A program made the position numbers and the translations under genes. The notes under the pieces were generated by a model, which worked only from the letters and a program-made list of their open reading frames with translations, searched no databases and was not told where the DNA came from. A stretch of 35,055 bases of DNA. Source: Corallococcus praedator (lineage in GTDB: Bacteria; Myxococcota; Myxococcia; Myxococcales; Myxococcaceae). The DNA lies in assembly GCF_003612125.1 (NCBI RefSeq), contig NZ_RAWI01000053.1, positions 1 to 35,055 on the forward strand, given 5' to 3'. Below are positions 15,145 to 22,757 of the stretch, piece after piece (the first letter of the stretch is position 1; each line of letters opens with the position of its first letter).

Positions 15145-15666
15145 TCACCCCGGTGAAGGCGTCCGCAGCGCCGTGAAGGCCCTTCGCAGCTCGCTCCCCA
15201 CGCCGAGGACGGCCACCAGGAGCATGGCCAGGGCGAGGGCCAGCCAGATCAATGAAAAGCCCCACAGGTCCATGAACCCGGACACGGGCCGCACGTCGTG
15301 CCGGTATCCCCTGTCGTGCACCCGCAGGGCCACCGGCGCCCCCACCTCGATGCGGTCGGGGGATTTCATGTCGTGCATCTTGCGCGTGAAGGTCTGTCCA
15401 TGAAGGACGTAGCGCACCTCGGGCGTATAGCAGTCGTACTTCTGGATGCGGGTGACGCCCCCCGAACGACTCCGGATCTCCTGCACGCAGTAACTCGCCA
15501 CCGACGCACTGCAGATCGCCTCCACCTTGACGGCGTGCTTGAGGAAGGAGTGCGTGTCCCGCAGCTGCCCCACGGAAATCGAAAGGAGGAGCGAACCCAT
15601 CCCGCCGCAGAAGAGGATCACGATCCACAGGACGAGCCTGCTGCCTCCATCCAGGGGTTTCGCCAT
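15145..15666 (-). CDS. DUF3592-like membrane protein
   Basis: The 173-residue protein has two membrane segments, at about residues 11-33 and 135-158, flanking an extracytoplasmic region of about 100 residues. That region resembles DUF3592: CYTPEVRYVLHGQTF, then a GAPVALRVHDRGYRHDVRP strand like the usual 'G..v.v.ydp.nP' part. Four cysteines lie in or near the outer domain. The function of DUF3592 is unknown. ATG 15666 is preferred because codon bias is strong from there. An in-frame ATG at 15867, with GAAGGG before it, would add 67 residues, but these have weak third-position bias and no domain. The stop lies only 4 bases from the stop of the converging upstream gene. Confidence 0.72.
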   Translation of the reverse strand: MAKPLDGGSRLVLWIVILFCGGMGSLLLSISVGQLRDTHSFLKHAVKVEAICSASVASYCVQEIRSRSGGVTRIQKYDCYTPEVRYVLHGQTFTRKMHDMKSPDRIEVGAPVALRVHDRGYRHDVRPVSGFMDLWGFSLIWLALALAMLLVAVLGVGSELRRAFTALRTPSPG

Positions 15667-15847
15667 GGCGGCGAGTCTCTTCGAGTCGCCGCCCCGGCAG
15701 CAAGCCATGCACCCGTCCGCCGCTGGAGCCCCGCAGGCCGGGTGGACGCGGATCCGTCCTGCGTCCACAGCCCGTTCGCCCACGAAACGTCTCTTGCCCG
15801 GAGGAAGACGTCTGGACCCTTGCCCCGCGCAAGCCCCACCCATCGTC

Positions 15848-15895
15848 TTGACTACTACTGTAGTCATGGCATATCCCTTCGTGACTACAACTGTC
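15848..15895 (+). promoter_or_regulatory. Promoter with overlapping palindromic operator-like sites
   Basis: The 16-base site GACTACTACTGTAGTC (15850-15865) has perfect 6-base arms around TACT. A related half-conserved copy, GACTACAACTGTC, begins at 15883, that is 33 bases (about three helix turns) later. TTGACT (15848-15853) inside the first site could be a -35 box, with a weak -10 around 15870-15876. Overlap of operator and promoter suggests repression. The TAC/GTA core is similar to BlaI/MecI-family operators, but the regulator is not in this window. It precedes the small plus-strand gene at 15910 and lies upstream of the divergent DUF3592 gene. Confidence 0.5.
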
Positions 15896-15909
15896 GCCAA
15901 GAGGGTGCC

Positions 15910-16191
15910 GTGGACAGAACGCCGAGCGGATGGACAGAGCGTGACGGACAGCGGTGGCTCCCGGTGCTGCGGGACACACTGGGGTGGCTGGTGGCGCTCC
16001 AGCTCCTGGTGGCGCTGGTCTGGGTGGGACCGCTGCACCCGACGCGACTCCCCGTGTCGCTCGACACGCTGCGCACCCGGGCGCGACAGGCCCAGGTGCT
16101 GTTCAAGGCCGCCGCCACCGTGCGCCACCACGCCCTGCCCTTCGTGCGCCTGGAGCTGGAGTCCTGGTGGCTCAGGGTTTCCGAACGGTGA
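15910..16191 (+). CDS. Small single-span membrane protein of unknown function
   Basis: This is a 93-residue open frame starting at GTG 15910 with AGAGGG just before it. It encodes a basic N-terminal part (VDRTPSGWTERDGQRWLPVL), one hydrophobic helix at about 27-43 (GWLVALQLLVALVWVG) and a C-terminal basic amphipathic part ending in LESWWLRVSER. No family was recognised. Its 3' end overlaps the 3' end of the methyltransferase gene on the other strand by 20 bases. The promoter/operator at 15848-15895 lies immediately upstream. The gene is probable rather than certain; good start signals and third-position bias support it. Confidence 0.55.
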   Translation: MDRTPSGWTERDGQRWLPVLRDTLGWLVALQLLVALVWVGPLHPTRLPVSLDTLRTRARQAQVLFKAAATVRHHALPFVRLELESWWLRVSER

Positions 16192-16942
16192 TGAGCGGCT
16201 GGTAGAAGCCGCTCTCCTCCGGCGAGTACCAGCGCGGATCCACCAGCCCCGCCTGCGTGAGCGCGCGCTCCAATTCCAGACGCTCCAGCAGCCGGTAGAT
16301 GCCGGTGTGCTCGGTGGTGTGCCAGATGCCGGACTCCTGGCGCAGGATGAACTGGCGCACCGTGTACTGCCGGTCGTCCACCGCCCAATCCCAGACCTGG
16401 AAGAGGACGCGGCGGCCCAGCGGCGTGTCCAGCACGCGCTCCGCCGTGAAGCGCGGCCGCTTCTCCAGCAGCGCGGCGTTGTCCCGCAGGCTCGCCACCA
16501 GCAGTCCACCGGGCACCAGGCGTGACGCCATCGCGTTCGCCGCGTCCTGCAGGTCCGAGTCCTCCAGCAGGTGCGCGAGCGCGTTGTCGCACGCCATCAC
16601 CACGTCGAACGTGTCCGGCACCTGCCAGTCCAGCATCCGCATGTCCGCCACGCCCGTGGTGATGCTCACGTGCATGGCGCGCGCTTCCCGCTCCGCGCGG
16701 GCCACCGCGGACGGACTCAGGTCCGTGGCGTGCACCCCGAAGCCTCGCGCCGCAAGCCCCAGCGCCTGCGTGCCGATGCCGCACGCGCAGTCCAACACCC
16801 GGCGCGGAGGCGGCGCGCCTGAACGGCGCAGGAGTGCGTCCAGCACCGCGCCCTGCCGCTCCACCGACTGCTCCCAGTCCGCGAAGAGCAGGTGGTACTC
16901 CTCGGCCAGCCCTTCGTAGAAGTCCAGGACGCTGTCAGGCAT
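16172..16942 (-). CDS. Class I SAM-dependent methyltransferase
   Basis: This 256-residue cytoplasmic methyltransferase binds S-adenosylmethionine through motif I, VLDCACGIGTQALGLA (about residues 49-64), followed by the acidic ATDLS, then VVMACDNALAHLL and PGGLLVASLRDN. The N-terminal part (FYEGLAEEYHLLFADWEQS) and the C-terminal YSPEESGFYQPL are typical of a family of small-molecule methyltransferases distantly like glycine/sarcosine N-methyltransferases. The substrate cannot be read from sequence. The start at ATG 16942 is supported by a strong AAGGAGGAGG five bases before it. The gene is divergent from the fru operon (227 bases between). Confidence 0.87.
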   Translation of the reverse strand: MPDSVLDFYEGLAEEYHLLFADWEQSVERQGAVLDALLRRSGAPPPRRVLDCACGIGTQALGLAARGFGVHATDLSPSAVARAEREARAMHVSITTGVADMRMLDWQVPDTFDVVMACDNALAHLLEDSDLQDAANAMASRLVPGGLLVASLRDNAALLEKRPRFTAERVLDTPLGRRVLFQVWDWAVDDRQYTVRQFILRQESGIWHTTEHTGIYRLLERLELERALTQAGLVDPRWYSPEESGFYQPLITVRKP

Positions 16943-16947
16943 GACGG

Positions 16948-16957
16948 CCTCCTCCTT
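16948..16957 (-). promoter_or_regulatory. Strong ribosome binding site of the methyltransferase gene
   Basis: AAGGAGGAGG on the minus strand lies five bases before ATG 16942 and fixes that start. Confidence 0.75.
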
Positions 16958-17158
16958 AACACCCTCCCACCTGCCGTCACGCCCTCGGACGCGAGACGTT
17001 GGCTGGCGGGCGGGCCCATGCTCGCGGTGCGGGCGGGCGCACGGACTTCCACGGATTTTCCCTGCGGCGGGCTGTTACCGGGAAGACGGGACCTGGGGGA
17101 CTCAACCGGCGGAGGTGGTATCCCGGGGCAGGATGCACCGTCGTCCCCCGCGGTCGCC

Positions 17159-17164
17159 AAGGAG
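17159..17164 (+). promoter_or_regulatory. Ribosome binding site of fruB
   Basis: AAGGAG is placed five bases before ATG 17170. It decides this start over upstream in-frame codons in a stretch without domain content or codon bias. Confidence 0.8.
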
Positions 17165-17169
17165 CCCCG

Positions 17170-19671
17170 ATGCTGACGTTGACACCCTCGCAGGTCCGAC
17201 TGGGACGCTCCGCCGCCAACAAGGCGGAGGCCATCCGCATGGTCGGGCAGGTGATGGTGGAGTCGGGCTTCATCGCGCCCGGCTACATCGACAGCATGCT
17301 CAAGCGCGAACAGGTGTCCGCGACGTACCTGGGCCACGGCATCGCGATTCCCCACGGTCTGCCTGAAGCGCGGGACCACGTGCGCCAGACGGGCGTCGTC
17401 GTGGTGCAGTTTCCCGCCGGCGTCCCGTGGAGCCCGGAGGGTTCCGCGCGCATCGTGGTGGGCATCGCGGCGAAGTCCGACGAACACCTCCAGGTGCTCG
17501 CCAACCTCACCGGCGTGCTGGGTGATGAAACCCAATCCGAAGCGCTGGCCCACACGCGGGATCCGGCCGTCATCGTCCAGGCGCTCAACGGCGCCGCCGC
17601 CGCGCCAGAGCCCCAGGCCTCCGTCGTGACGTTCGACGGGCCGCATCTCCAGGTCACCTCCCCTTCCCCGCACGGCCTGCACGCGCGCCCGGCCACCGTG
17701 CTGGTGGAGGTGATCCGCCGCTTCCGCGCGGACGTCACCGTGCACCACGAAGGACGGCAGGCGAATGCGCGAAGCCTCCTGTCGCTCCTGCAACTGGGCG
17801 CTCGGGCCGGCACGGCGCTGACGCTCACCGCGACGGGGGATGACGCGAACGCGGTGCTCGACGCGCTCCGGGACGCGTTCCAGTCCGGTCTGGGCGAAGG
17901 GGAAGCCGTCGCGCCCACCGCGCACGCGGCCCCGATGGCCGCCACCGTGACGCTCGACTACGAGGGCACGCTGGTGGCGGGCCTGTCCGCGTCGCCGGGC
18001 ATCGCCGCAGGGCCGGTGTGGGCCTTCCAGCGGGAGCGGCTGGAGGTGGAGGAGCACGCCCCCGACAGCGCGCAGGAACATCGCCGCCTGGAGGAATCCC
18101 TGGCGGGCGCGGCGGCGGAGCTGCGTCAGCTGCACGAGGGCTTCCTGCAGAAGGCCGGAGCGCAGCGGGCCGCCATCTTCAAGGCGCACCTGGAGCTGCT
18201 GGACGACCCGGAGATGTTGTCGGAGACGCACGGCCACATCGACACCGGGATGAGCGCGGGCGCGTCCTGGCGCCGCGTCTTCGAAAGCCGCGCTGACTCG
18301 CTGGCCAGGCTGGCGGAACCGACCCTGGCCGCGCGAGCCGCCGACCTGCGGGACGTGGGCCGGCGCGTGCTGCGGCCCCTGGCGAAGGTGGTGGAGGGCG
18401 AGGCCACCTTCCCGGACCACCCGGTGGTGCTGCTGGCGGAGGACCTGGCGCCGTCGGACACCGCGAAGCTGGACCCCGCGATGGTGCTGGGCCTGTGCAC
18501 GGTGGGCGGCGGCACCACGTCGCACACGGCCATCATCGCGCGCTCGCTCGACCTGCCGGCGGTGGTGGCGGTGGGGCCGTCGCTGCTGGACCTGCGCAAT
18601 GGACAGCACTGCATCCTGGACGGCGACGCGGGCGTGCTCGTGGTGGGCCCGTCGGAGCGGGACCGCGCGAAGGCCGCGAACCAGCGCGAGCGCACCCAGG
18701 CCCGGCGCGAGGAGGAGAAGCTGGAGCGCTACCGGCCCGCCATCACGCTGGACGGCAAGCGCGTGGAGGTGGCCGCGAACATCAGCGAGGCCGCGGAAGC
18801 GCAGAAGGCCGTCGACGCGGGCGGCGAGGGCGTGGGCCTGATGCGCACGGAGTTCCTCTTCCTCAAGCGCGACAACCCGCCCGACGAGGAGGAGCAGTTC
18901 CACGCGTACCGCACCATGGTGCGCGCGCTCAACGGCCTGCCCCTCATCCTGCGCACGCTGGACATCGGCGGCGACAAGCACGTGCCCTACCTGTCGCTGC
19001 CGGCGGAGGAGAACCCCTTCCTGGGCGTGCGCGGCATCCGGCTGTGTTTTGAACGCGAAGACCTGTTCCGCACGCAGTTGCGCGCCATCCTGCGAGCGTC
19101 GAAGGAGGGCCCGGTCCGCATCATGTATCCGATGGTCGCGATGCCCGAGGAGCTGGCGAAGGCCCGCGCCATCACGGAGTCCGTGCGGCTGGAGGTGGGC
19201 GCGGATCCGGTGGAGGTGGGCATCATGATTGAAGTGCCCTCGGCGGTGATGATGGCGGACCGGCTGGCGAAGGACGTGTCGTTCTTCTCCATCGGCACGA
19301 ACGACCTGACGCAGTACGTGCTGGCGATGGACCGGGAGCACCCGGTGCTGGCACCCCTGGCGGATGGTCTGCATCCGGCGGTGCTGCGCATGGTGGACCT
19401 CACGGTGCGAGCGGCCCGGAAGGCGGGCATCTGGGTGGGCGCCTGCGGAGGCATCGCCGGAGACCCGTCGGGCGCGGTGGTGCTGTCCGGTCTGGGCGTC
19501 ACCGAGCTGAGCGTCGCCATTCCCAGCATCCCGTCGGTGAAGGCGCTGCTGCGGGGCCTGTCCATGGCGGACGCGGAGGCGGTGGCGCGCGAGGCCCTGG
19601 ACAGCGGCAACGCGGCGGAGGTGCGGGCGTTGGTGCGCGGCCTGCTGGCGAGGAAGGGAACAAAGGTATGA
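17170..19671 (+). CDS. fruB: Multiphosphoryl transfer protein: EIIA(Fru)-HPr-Enzyme I
   Basis: This protein of 833 residues contains all the soluble fructose PTS carriers. Its EIIA domain (about 1-145) has the phospho-His62 in GIAIPHG. Its HPr domain (about 155-245) has the phospho-His171 in SPHGLHARPA. Its Enzyme I domain (about 265-833) has the phospho-His452 in GGGTTSHTAIIAR, the PEP-binding RTEF and GIMIEVPSA segments, and the active-site Cys in GACGGIAGD. It accepts phosphate from phosphoenolpyruvate and passes it through EI, HPr and EIIA to FruA. The same fusion is known as FruB in Pseudomonas and Xanthomonas. The gene begins the operon and overlaps fruK by four bases (ATGA), indicating translational coupling. 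Confidence 0.96.
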   Translation: MLTLTPSQVRLGRSAANKAEAIRMVGQVMVESGFIAPGYIDSMLKREQVSATYLGHGIAIPHGLPEARDHVRQTGVVVVQFPAGVPWSPEGSARIVVGIAAKSDEHLQVLANLTGVLGDETQSEALAHTRDPAVIVQALNGAAAAPEPQASVVTFDGPHLQVTSPSPHGLHARPATVLVEVIRRFRADVTVHHEGRQANARSLLSLLQLGARAGTALTLTATGDDANAVLDALRDAFQSGLGEGEAVAPTAHAAPMAATVTLDYEGTLVAGLSASPGIAAGPVWAFQRERLEVEEHAPDSAQEHRRLEESLAGAAAELRQLHEGFLQKAGAQRAAIFKAHLELLDDPEMLSETHGHIDTGMSAGASWRRVFESRADSLARLAEPTLAARAADLRDVGRRVLRPLAKVVEGEATFPDHPVVLLAEDLAPSDTAKLDPAMVLGLCTVGGGTTSHTAIIARSLDLPAVVAVGPSLLDLRNGQHCILDGDAGVLVVGPSERDRAKAANQRERTQARREEEKLERYRPAITLDGKRVEVAANISEAAEAQKAVDAGGEGVGLMRTEFLFLKRDNPPDEEEQFHAYRTMVRALNGLPLILRTLDIGGDKHVPYLSLPAEENPFLGVRGIRLCFEREDLFRTQLRAILRASKEGPVRIMYPMVAMPEELAKARAITESVRLEVGADPVEVGIMIEVPSAVMMADRLAKDVSFFSIGTNDLTQYVLAMDREHPVLAPLADGLHPAVLRMVDLTVRAARKAGIWVGACGGIAGDPSGAVVLSGLGVTELSVAIPSIPSVKALLRGLSMADAEAVAREALDSGNAAEVRALVRGLLARKGTKV

Positions 19672-20624
19672 GGGCGACGAAGCCGGGGGTGGTGACCGTC
19701 ACCTTGAACGCGGCCATTGATCAAACGCTGGAGTGCCCGGGCTTCACGGCGGGCGCCGTCAACCGCGTGGTGGCGGAGACGCGCACGCCGGGGGGCAAGG
19801 GCATCAACGTGGCGGCGTTCCTCGCGGGAGGCTCCCGGCCGGTGACGGCGGCGGGCTTCCTGGGCGCGGACAACGTGACGCTGTTCGAAGCGTTGTTCCA
19901 CGACCGGGGCATCCAGGATCGCTGCCTGCGCCTGCTGGGCTCCAGCCGCGTGAACATCAAGGTCGTGGACCGCACGAGCGGCGCGGTGACGGACCTGAAC
20001 CTGCCCGGGCTCCGTGTTCCGGAGGAGGCCCTGGACGCGCTGGGGGCCACGCTGGACGCGCTGACGGAGGACCACGGCTGCTTCGTGCTGTCGGGCAGCG
20101 TGCCGGCCGGAGTGCCCGCGACCATCTACGCCACGCTGACGGAGCGCCTGCGCGCGAGGGGCGCGGTGGTGGCGGTGGACACCAGTGGAGAGCCCCTGCG
20201 CCACGCGGTGGCCGCGCGGCCGGACTTCGTGAAGCCGAACGTGCACGAGCTGGGGGAACTGCTCGGGCGTCCATTGAAGACGCCGGGAGACGTGGGACGG
20301 GCCGCGCGCGAGCTGCATGCGAGCGGCATCGGGTTGGTGGTCGTGTCGCTGGGGGCGGAGGGGGCGCTGTTCGTGTCGCACGACGGGGCGTGGCGGGCAC
20401 TGCCGCCGCCGGTGGAGGTGGCGAGCACGGTGGGCGCGGGCGACGCGCTCGTGGCGGGCGTGCTGGCGGCGCGGCTGGATGGGAGCGACCTGGAGACCTG
20501 CGCGCGCCGGGGCACGGCGTTCGCGGCGGGGAAGCTGGCGAGGGTGGGGCCGGTGCCGCCGACACCGGAGCGGGTGGCGGCATTGGTGGGCGCGGTGCGG
20601 ATGCATCCGTTGGGCAACGCCTGA
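19668..20624 (+). CDS. fruK: 1-phosphofructokinase
   Basis: FruK phosphorylates fructose-1-phosphate, the product of FruA transport, to fructose-1,6-bisphosphate, which enters glycolysis. The 318-residue protein is a PfkB-family sugar kinase. It shows the N-terminal TVTLNAAIDQT, PGGKGINVA at 42-50, VKPNVHELGELLG at 188-200, and the catalytic GAGD at 256-259 with Asp259 as the base. The start ATG overlaps the fruB stop. FruA follows 29 bases later, so the gene order is fruBKA. Confidence 0.97.
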   Translation: MRATKPGVVTVTLNAAIDQTLECPGFTAGAVNRVVAETRTPGGKGINVAAFLAGGSRPVTAAGFLGADNVTLFEALFHDRGIQDRCLRLLGSSRVNIKVVDRTSGAVTDLNLPGLRVPEEALDALGATLDALTEDHGCFVLSGSVPAGVPATIYATLTERLRARGAVVAVDTSGEPLRHAVAARPDFVKPNVHELGELLGRPLKTPGDVGRAARELHASGIGLVVVSLGAEGALFVSHDGAWRALPPPVEVASTVGAGDALVAGVLAARLDGSDLETCARRGTAFAAGKLARVGPVPPTPERVAALVGAVRMHPLGNA

Positions 20625-20653
20625 GACGACGGCACGACAAGGACACGACGACG

Positions 20654-22741
20654 ATGGCGAAACTGGTGGCGGTCACCGCCTGTCCCACGGGCATCGCGCA
20701 TACCTTCATGGCGGCGGAGGCGCTGCGCCGCGTGGCGGATCTCAAGGGGCACGACCTCGCGGTGGAGACGCGTGGCGCGGAGGGCGTGCGGACCCCGCTC
20801 GACGAGGTGGCGGTGGCGCAGGCGGACGCGGTCATTCTCGCCACGGACATCACCGTGGACGAGTCGCGCTTCGTGGGCAAACCGCTGGTCCGCACCTCCA
20901 CGGCGGTGGCCATCCGGGACACCGAGCGCATCATCGACGAGGCCGTGGCCCGCGCCACGCTGCACCGGACGGCCAGCGCGGAAGCCGCCGCGCACGGAGT
21001 CCCTTCAGCGGACCCGGCCCGCGCAGGCACGGAGGCCGCATCGCAGTTTCAAGATGCCCCGCTGCCCCTCGCGGGAACGCCACAGGCCCTGGGCGCTTCG
21101 ACACGCGCCTCGCAGTTCTCCACGGGAACTCCGCGCCAGACCGAGCAGGCCCCAGGCACTCCGATACGCGCCTCGTCGCCCCAAGGGGGAACGCCGCGCG
21201 CGACCGAGCCGTCCTCGGGGGTTTCCTTCCCACGGCCCCACGGGCTGTTGACGTCCACGCCCCTGTCTCCGTCGGATGTGACGCTGCCCCTCGATGGAGC
21301 GTCGCGCCGGGCCGACCCCGCGGGCACTCCGACGCGCACGCCTCCGTCCGGCACACTCGCCGGCACGCTGGTCGCGGTGACGGCCTGTCCCACGGGCATC
21401 GCGCACACCTTCATGGCGGCGGAGGCCCTCACGCGCGCGGCACGGGCGAAGGGCTACGCCATCCGGGTGGAGACCCAGGGCTCCGTGGGCGCGAAGAACA
21501 CGCTGACGCCGGAGGAGATCGCGCAGGCGGACGCGGTCATCATCGGCGCGGACACGCACGTCTCCACGGAGCGCTTCGTTGGCAAGCGCCTGCTCCAGAC
21601 CTCCGTGGGTGAAGCGCTGAAGCAGGCGGACCACGTGGTGGAGCAGGCGCTCGCGCTGCCCGAACCGATGAGCGCGACCCGTCCCGTGGCGGCGCCACCG
21701 CTCGGCGTGCCCGTGAAGGCCGAACCCGCGGGCGCGTACAAGCACCTGCTCACGGGCGTGTCGTTCATGCTGCCCTTCGTCGTCGCGGGCGGACTCCTGC
21801 TGGCGCTGTCGTTCGTGTTCGGCATCGACGCGTACAAGCAGCCCGGCACGCTGCCCGCGGCGCTGAAGGGCATTGGAGACGCGGCGTTCGCGCTGATGGT
21901 GCCCGCGCTCGCGGGCTACCTCGCGTACTCCATCGCGGACCGTCCGGGGCTCGCACCGGGGTTCATCGGGGGCATGCTGGCGAACCAGCTCAACGCCGGG
22001 TTCCTCGGCGGCATCGCGGCGGGGTTCCTCGCGGGCTACGTGGCGCGCACGCTGCGCGACCGCATCCGGTTGCCCGCGAACCTGGAAGGACTCAAGCCGG
22101 TGCTGGTCATCCCGCTGCTCTCCGCGCTCATCGTGGGCCTGCTGATGACGTATGTCATTGGAGCCCCCGTCGCCGCGCTGATGGGGGCGCTCACGCGCTT
22201 CCTCACGGGCATGTCCGGAACGAACGCGGTGCTGCTGGGCCTGTTGCTGGGAGCGATGGTGGCCTTCGACACCGGAGGGCCGGTCAACAAGGCGGCCTAT
22301 GCCTTCGCGGTGGGCCTGCTGGGCTCCAGCACCTTCACGCCAATGGCCGCGGTGATGGTCGCGGGAATGACGCCGCCGCTGGGACTGGCGCTGGCCACGG
22401 TGGTCGCGAAGAGCCGCTTCACGCTCCAGGAGCGCGAGGCGGGCAAGGCGGCGGCGGTGCTGGGGCTCGCGTTCATCACGGAGGGCGCCATCCCCTACGC
22501 GGCCCGCGACCCGCTGCGCGTCATTCCGTCCATCGTCTTCGGCTCCGCCGTCGCGGGAGCGGTGTCCATGGGCTTCGGCTGCGCGCTCCGGGCGCCACAC
22601 GGCGGCGTCTTCGTGCTCGCCATCCCCAACGCCGTGCAGCCGCTGGGCTACTACGTGCTGGCGCTGGTCGCGGGAACGCTGGCCACCACGCTCGCGCTCA
22701 TCGTGCTCAAGCGGCCCCTGACCGACACGCCGACGCCGTAA
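20654..22741 (+). CDS. fruA: Fructose-specific PTS permease EIIB'-EIIB-EIIC
   Basis: The permease imports fructose across the inner membrane and phosphorylates it at C1. The 695-residue protein has two EIIB domains, each with an intact CPTGIAHTFMAAEAL site (phospho-Cys10 and Cys245), and a EIIC membrane domain from about 362 with around nine hydrophobic helices and FDTGGPVNKAAYAF. A linker of roughly 130 residues between the EIIB domains is rich in Pro, Thr, Ser and Gly and carries repeats of the GTPR/TRAS type. ATG 20654 is preceded by AAGGA ten bases upstream. It is the last gene of the fru operon. Its stop converges closely with the histidine kinase gene. Confidence 0.96.
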   Translation: MAKLVAVTACPTGIAHTFMAAEALRRVADLKGHDLAVETRGAEGVRTPLDEVAVAQADAVILATDITVDESRFVGKPLVRTSTAVAIRDTERIIDEAVARATLHRTASAEAAAHGVPSADPARAGTEAASQFQDAPLPLAGTPQALGASTRASQFSTGTPRQTEQAPGTPIRASSPQGGTPRATEPSSGVSFPRPHGLLTSTPLSPSDVTLPLDGASRRADPAGTPTRTPPSGTLAGTLVAVTACPTGIAHTFMAAEALTRAARAKGYAIRVETQGSVGAKNTLTPEEIAQADAVIIGADTHVSTERFVGKRLLQTSVGEALKQADHVVEQALALPEPMSATRPVAAPPLGVPVKAEPAGAYKHLLTGVSFMLPFVVAGGLLLALSFVFGIDAYKQPGTLPAALKGIGDAAFALMVPALAGYLAYSIADRPGLAPGFIGGMLANQLNAGFLGGIAAGFLAGYVARTLRDRIRLPANLEGLKPVLVIPLLSALIVGLLMTYVIGAPVAALMGALTRFLTGMSGTNAVLLGLLLGAMVAFDTGGPVNKAAYAFAVGLLGSSTFTPMAAVMVAGMTPPLGLALATVVAKSRFTLQEREAGKAAAVLGLAFITEGAIPYAARDPLRVIPSIVFGSAVAGAVSMGFGCALRAPHGGVFVLAIPNAVQPLGYYVLALVAGTLATTLALIVLKRPLTDTPTP
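21068..21215 (+). repeat. Degenerate short tandem repeats in the fruA linker
   Basis: Units of roughly 50-57 bases share CGGGAACKCC, CCNNGGCNCT and ACGCGCCTCG blocks. They encode recurrent GTPR, APGT and TRAS elements in a low-complexity linker between the two EIIB domains. The units differ by small in-frame changes, typical of an expanding disordered linker. Confidence 0.6.
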
Positions 22742-22757
22742 GCATCAAGGAGGGCCC

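Noticed and set aside
15667-15867. N-terminal extension of the DUF3592 protein from ATG 15867
   Set aside because: A GAAGGG site lies before it, but the 67 extra codons lack the strong third-position bias and have no hydrophobic or domain features. The start at 15666 is preferred, although not certain.
16717-19374. 885-codon minus-strand frame opposite fruB
   Set aside because: It is His/Arg/Val-rich with no recognisable domain, and lies across the strongly supported fruB and methyltransferase genes.
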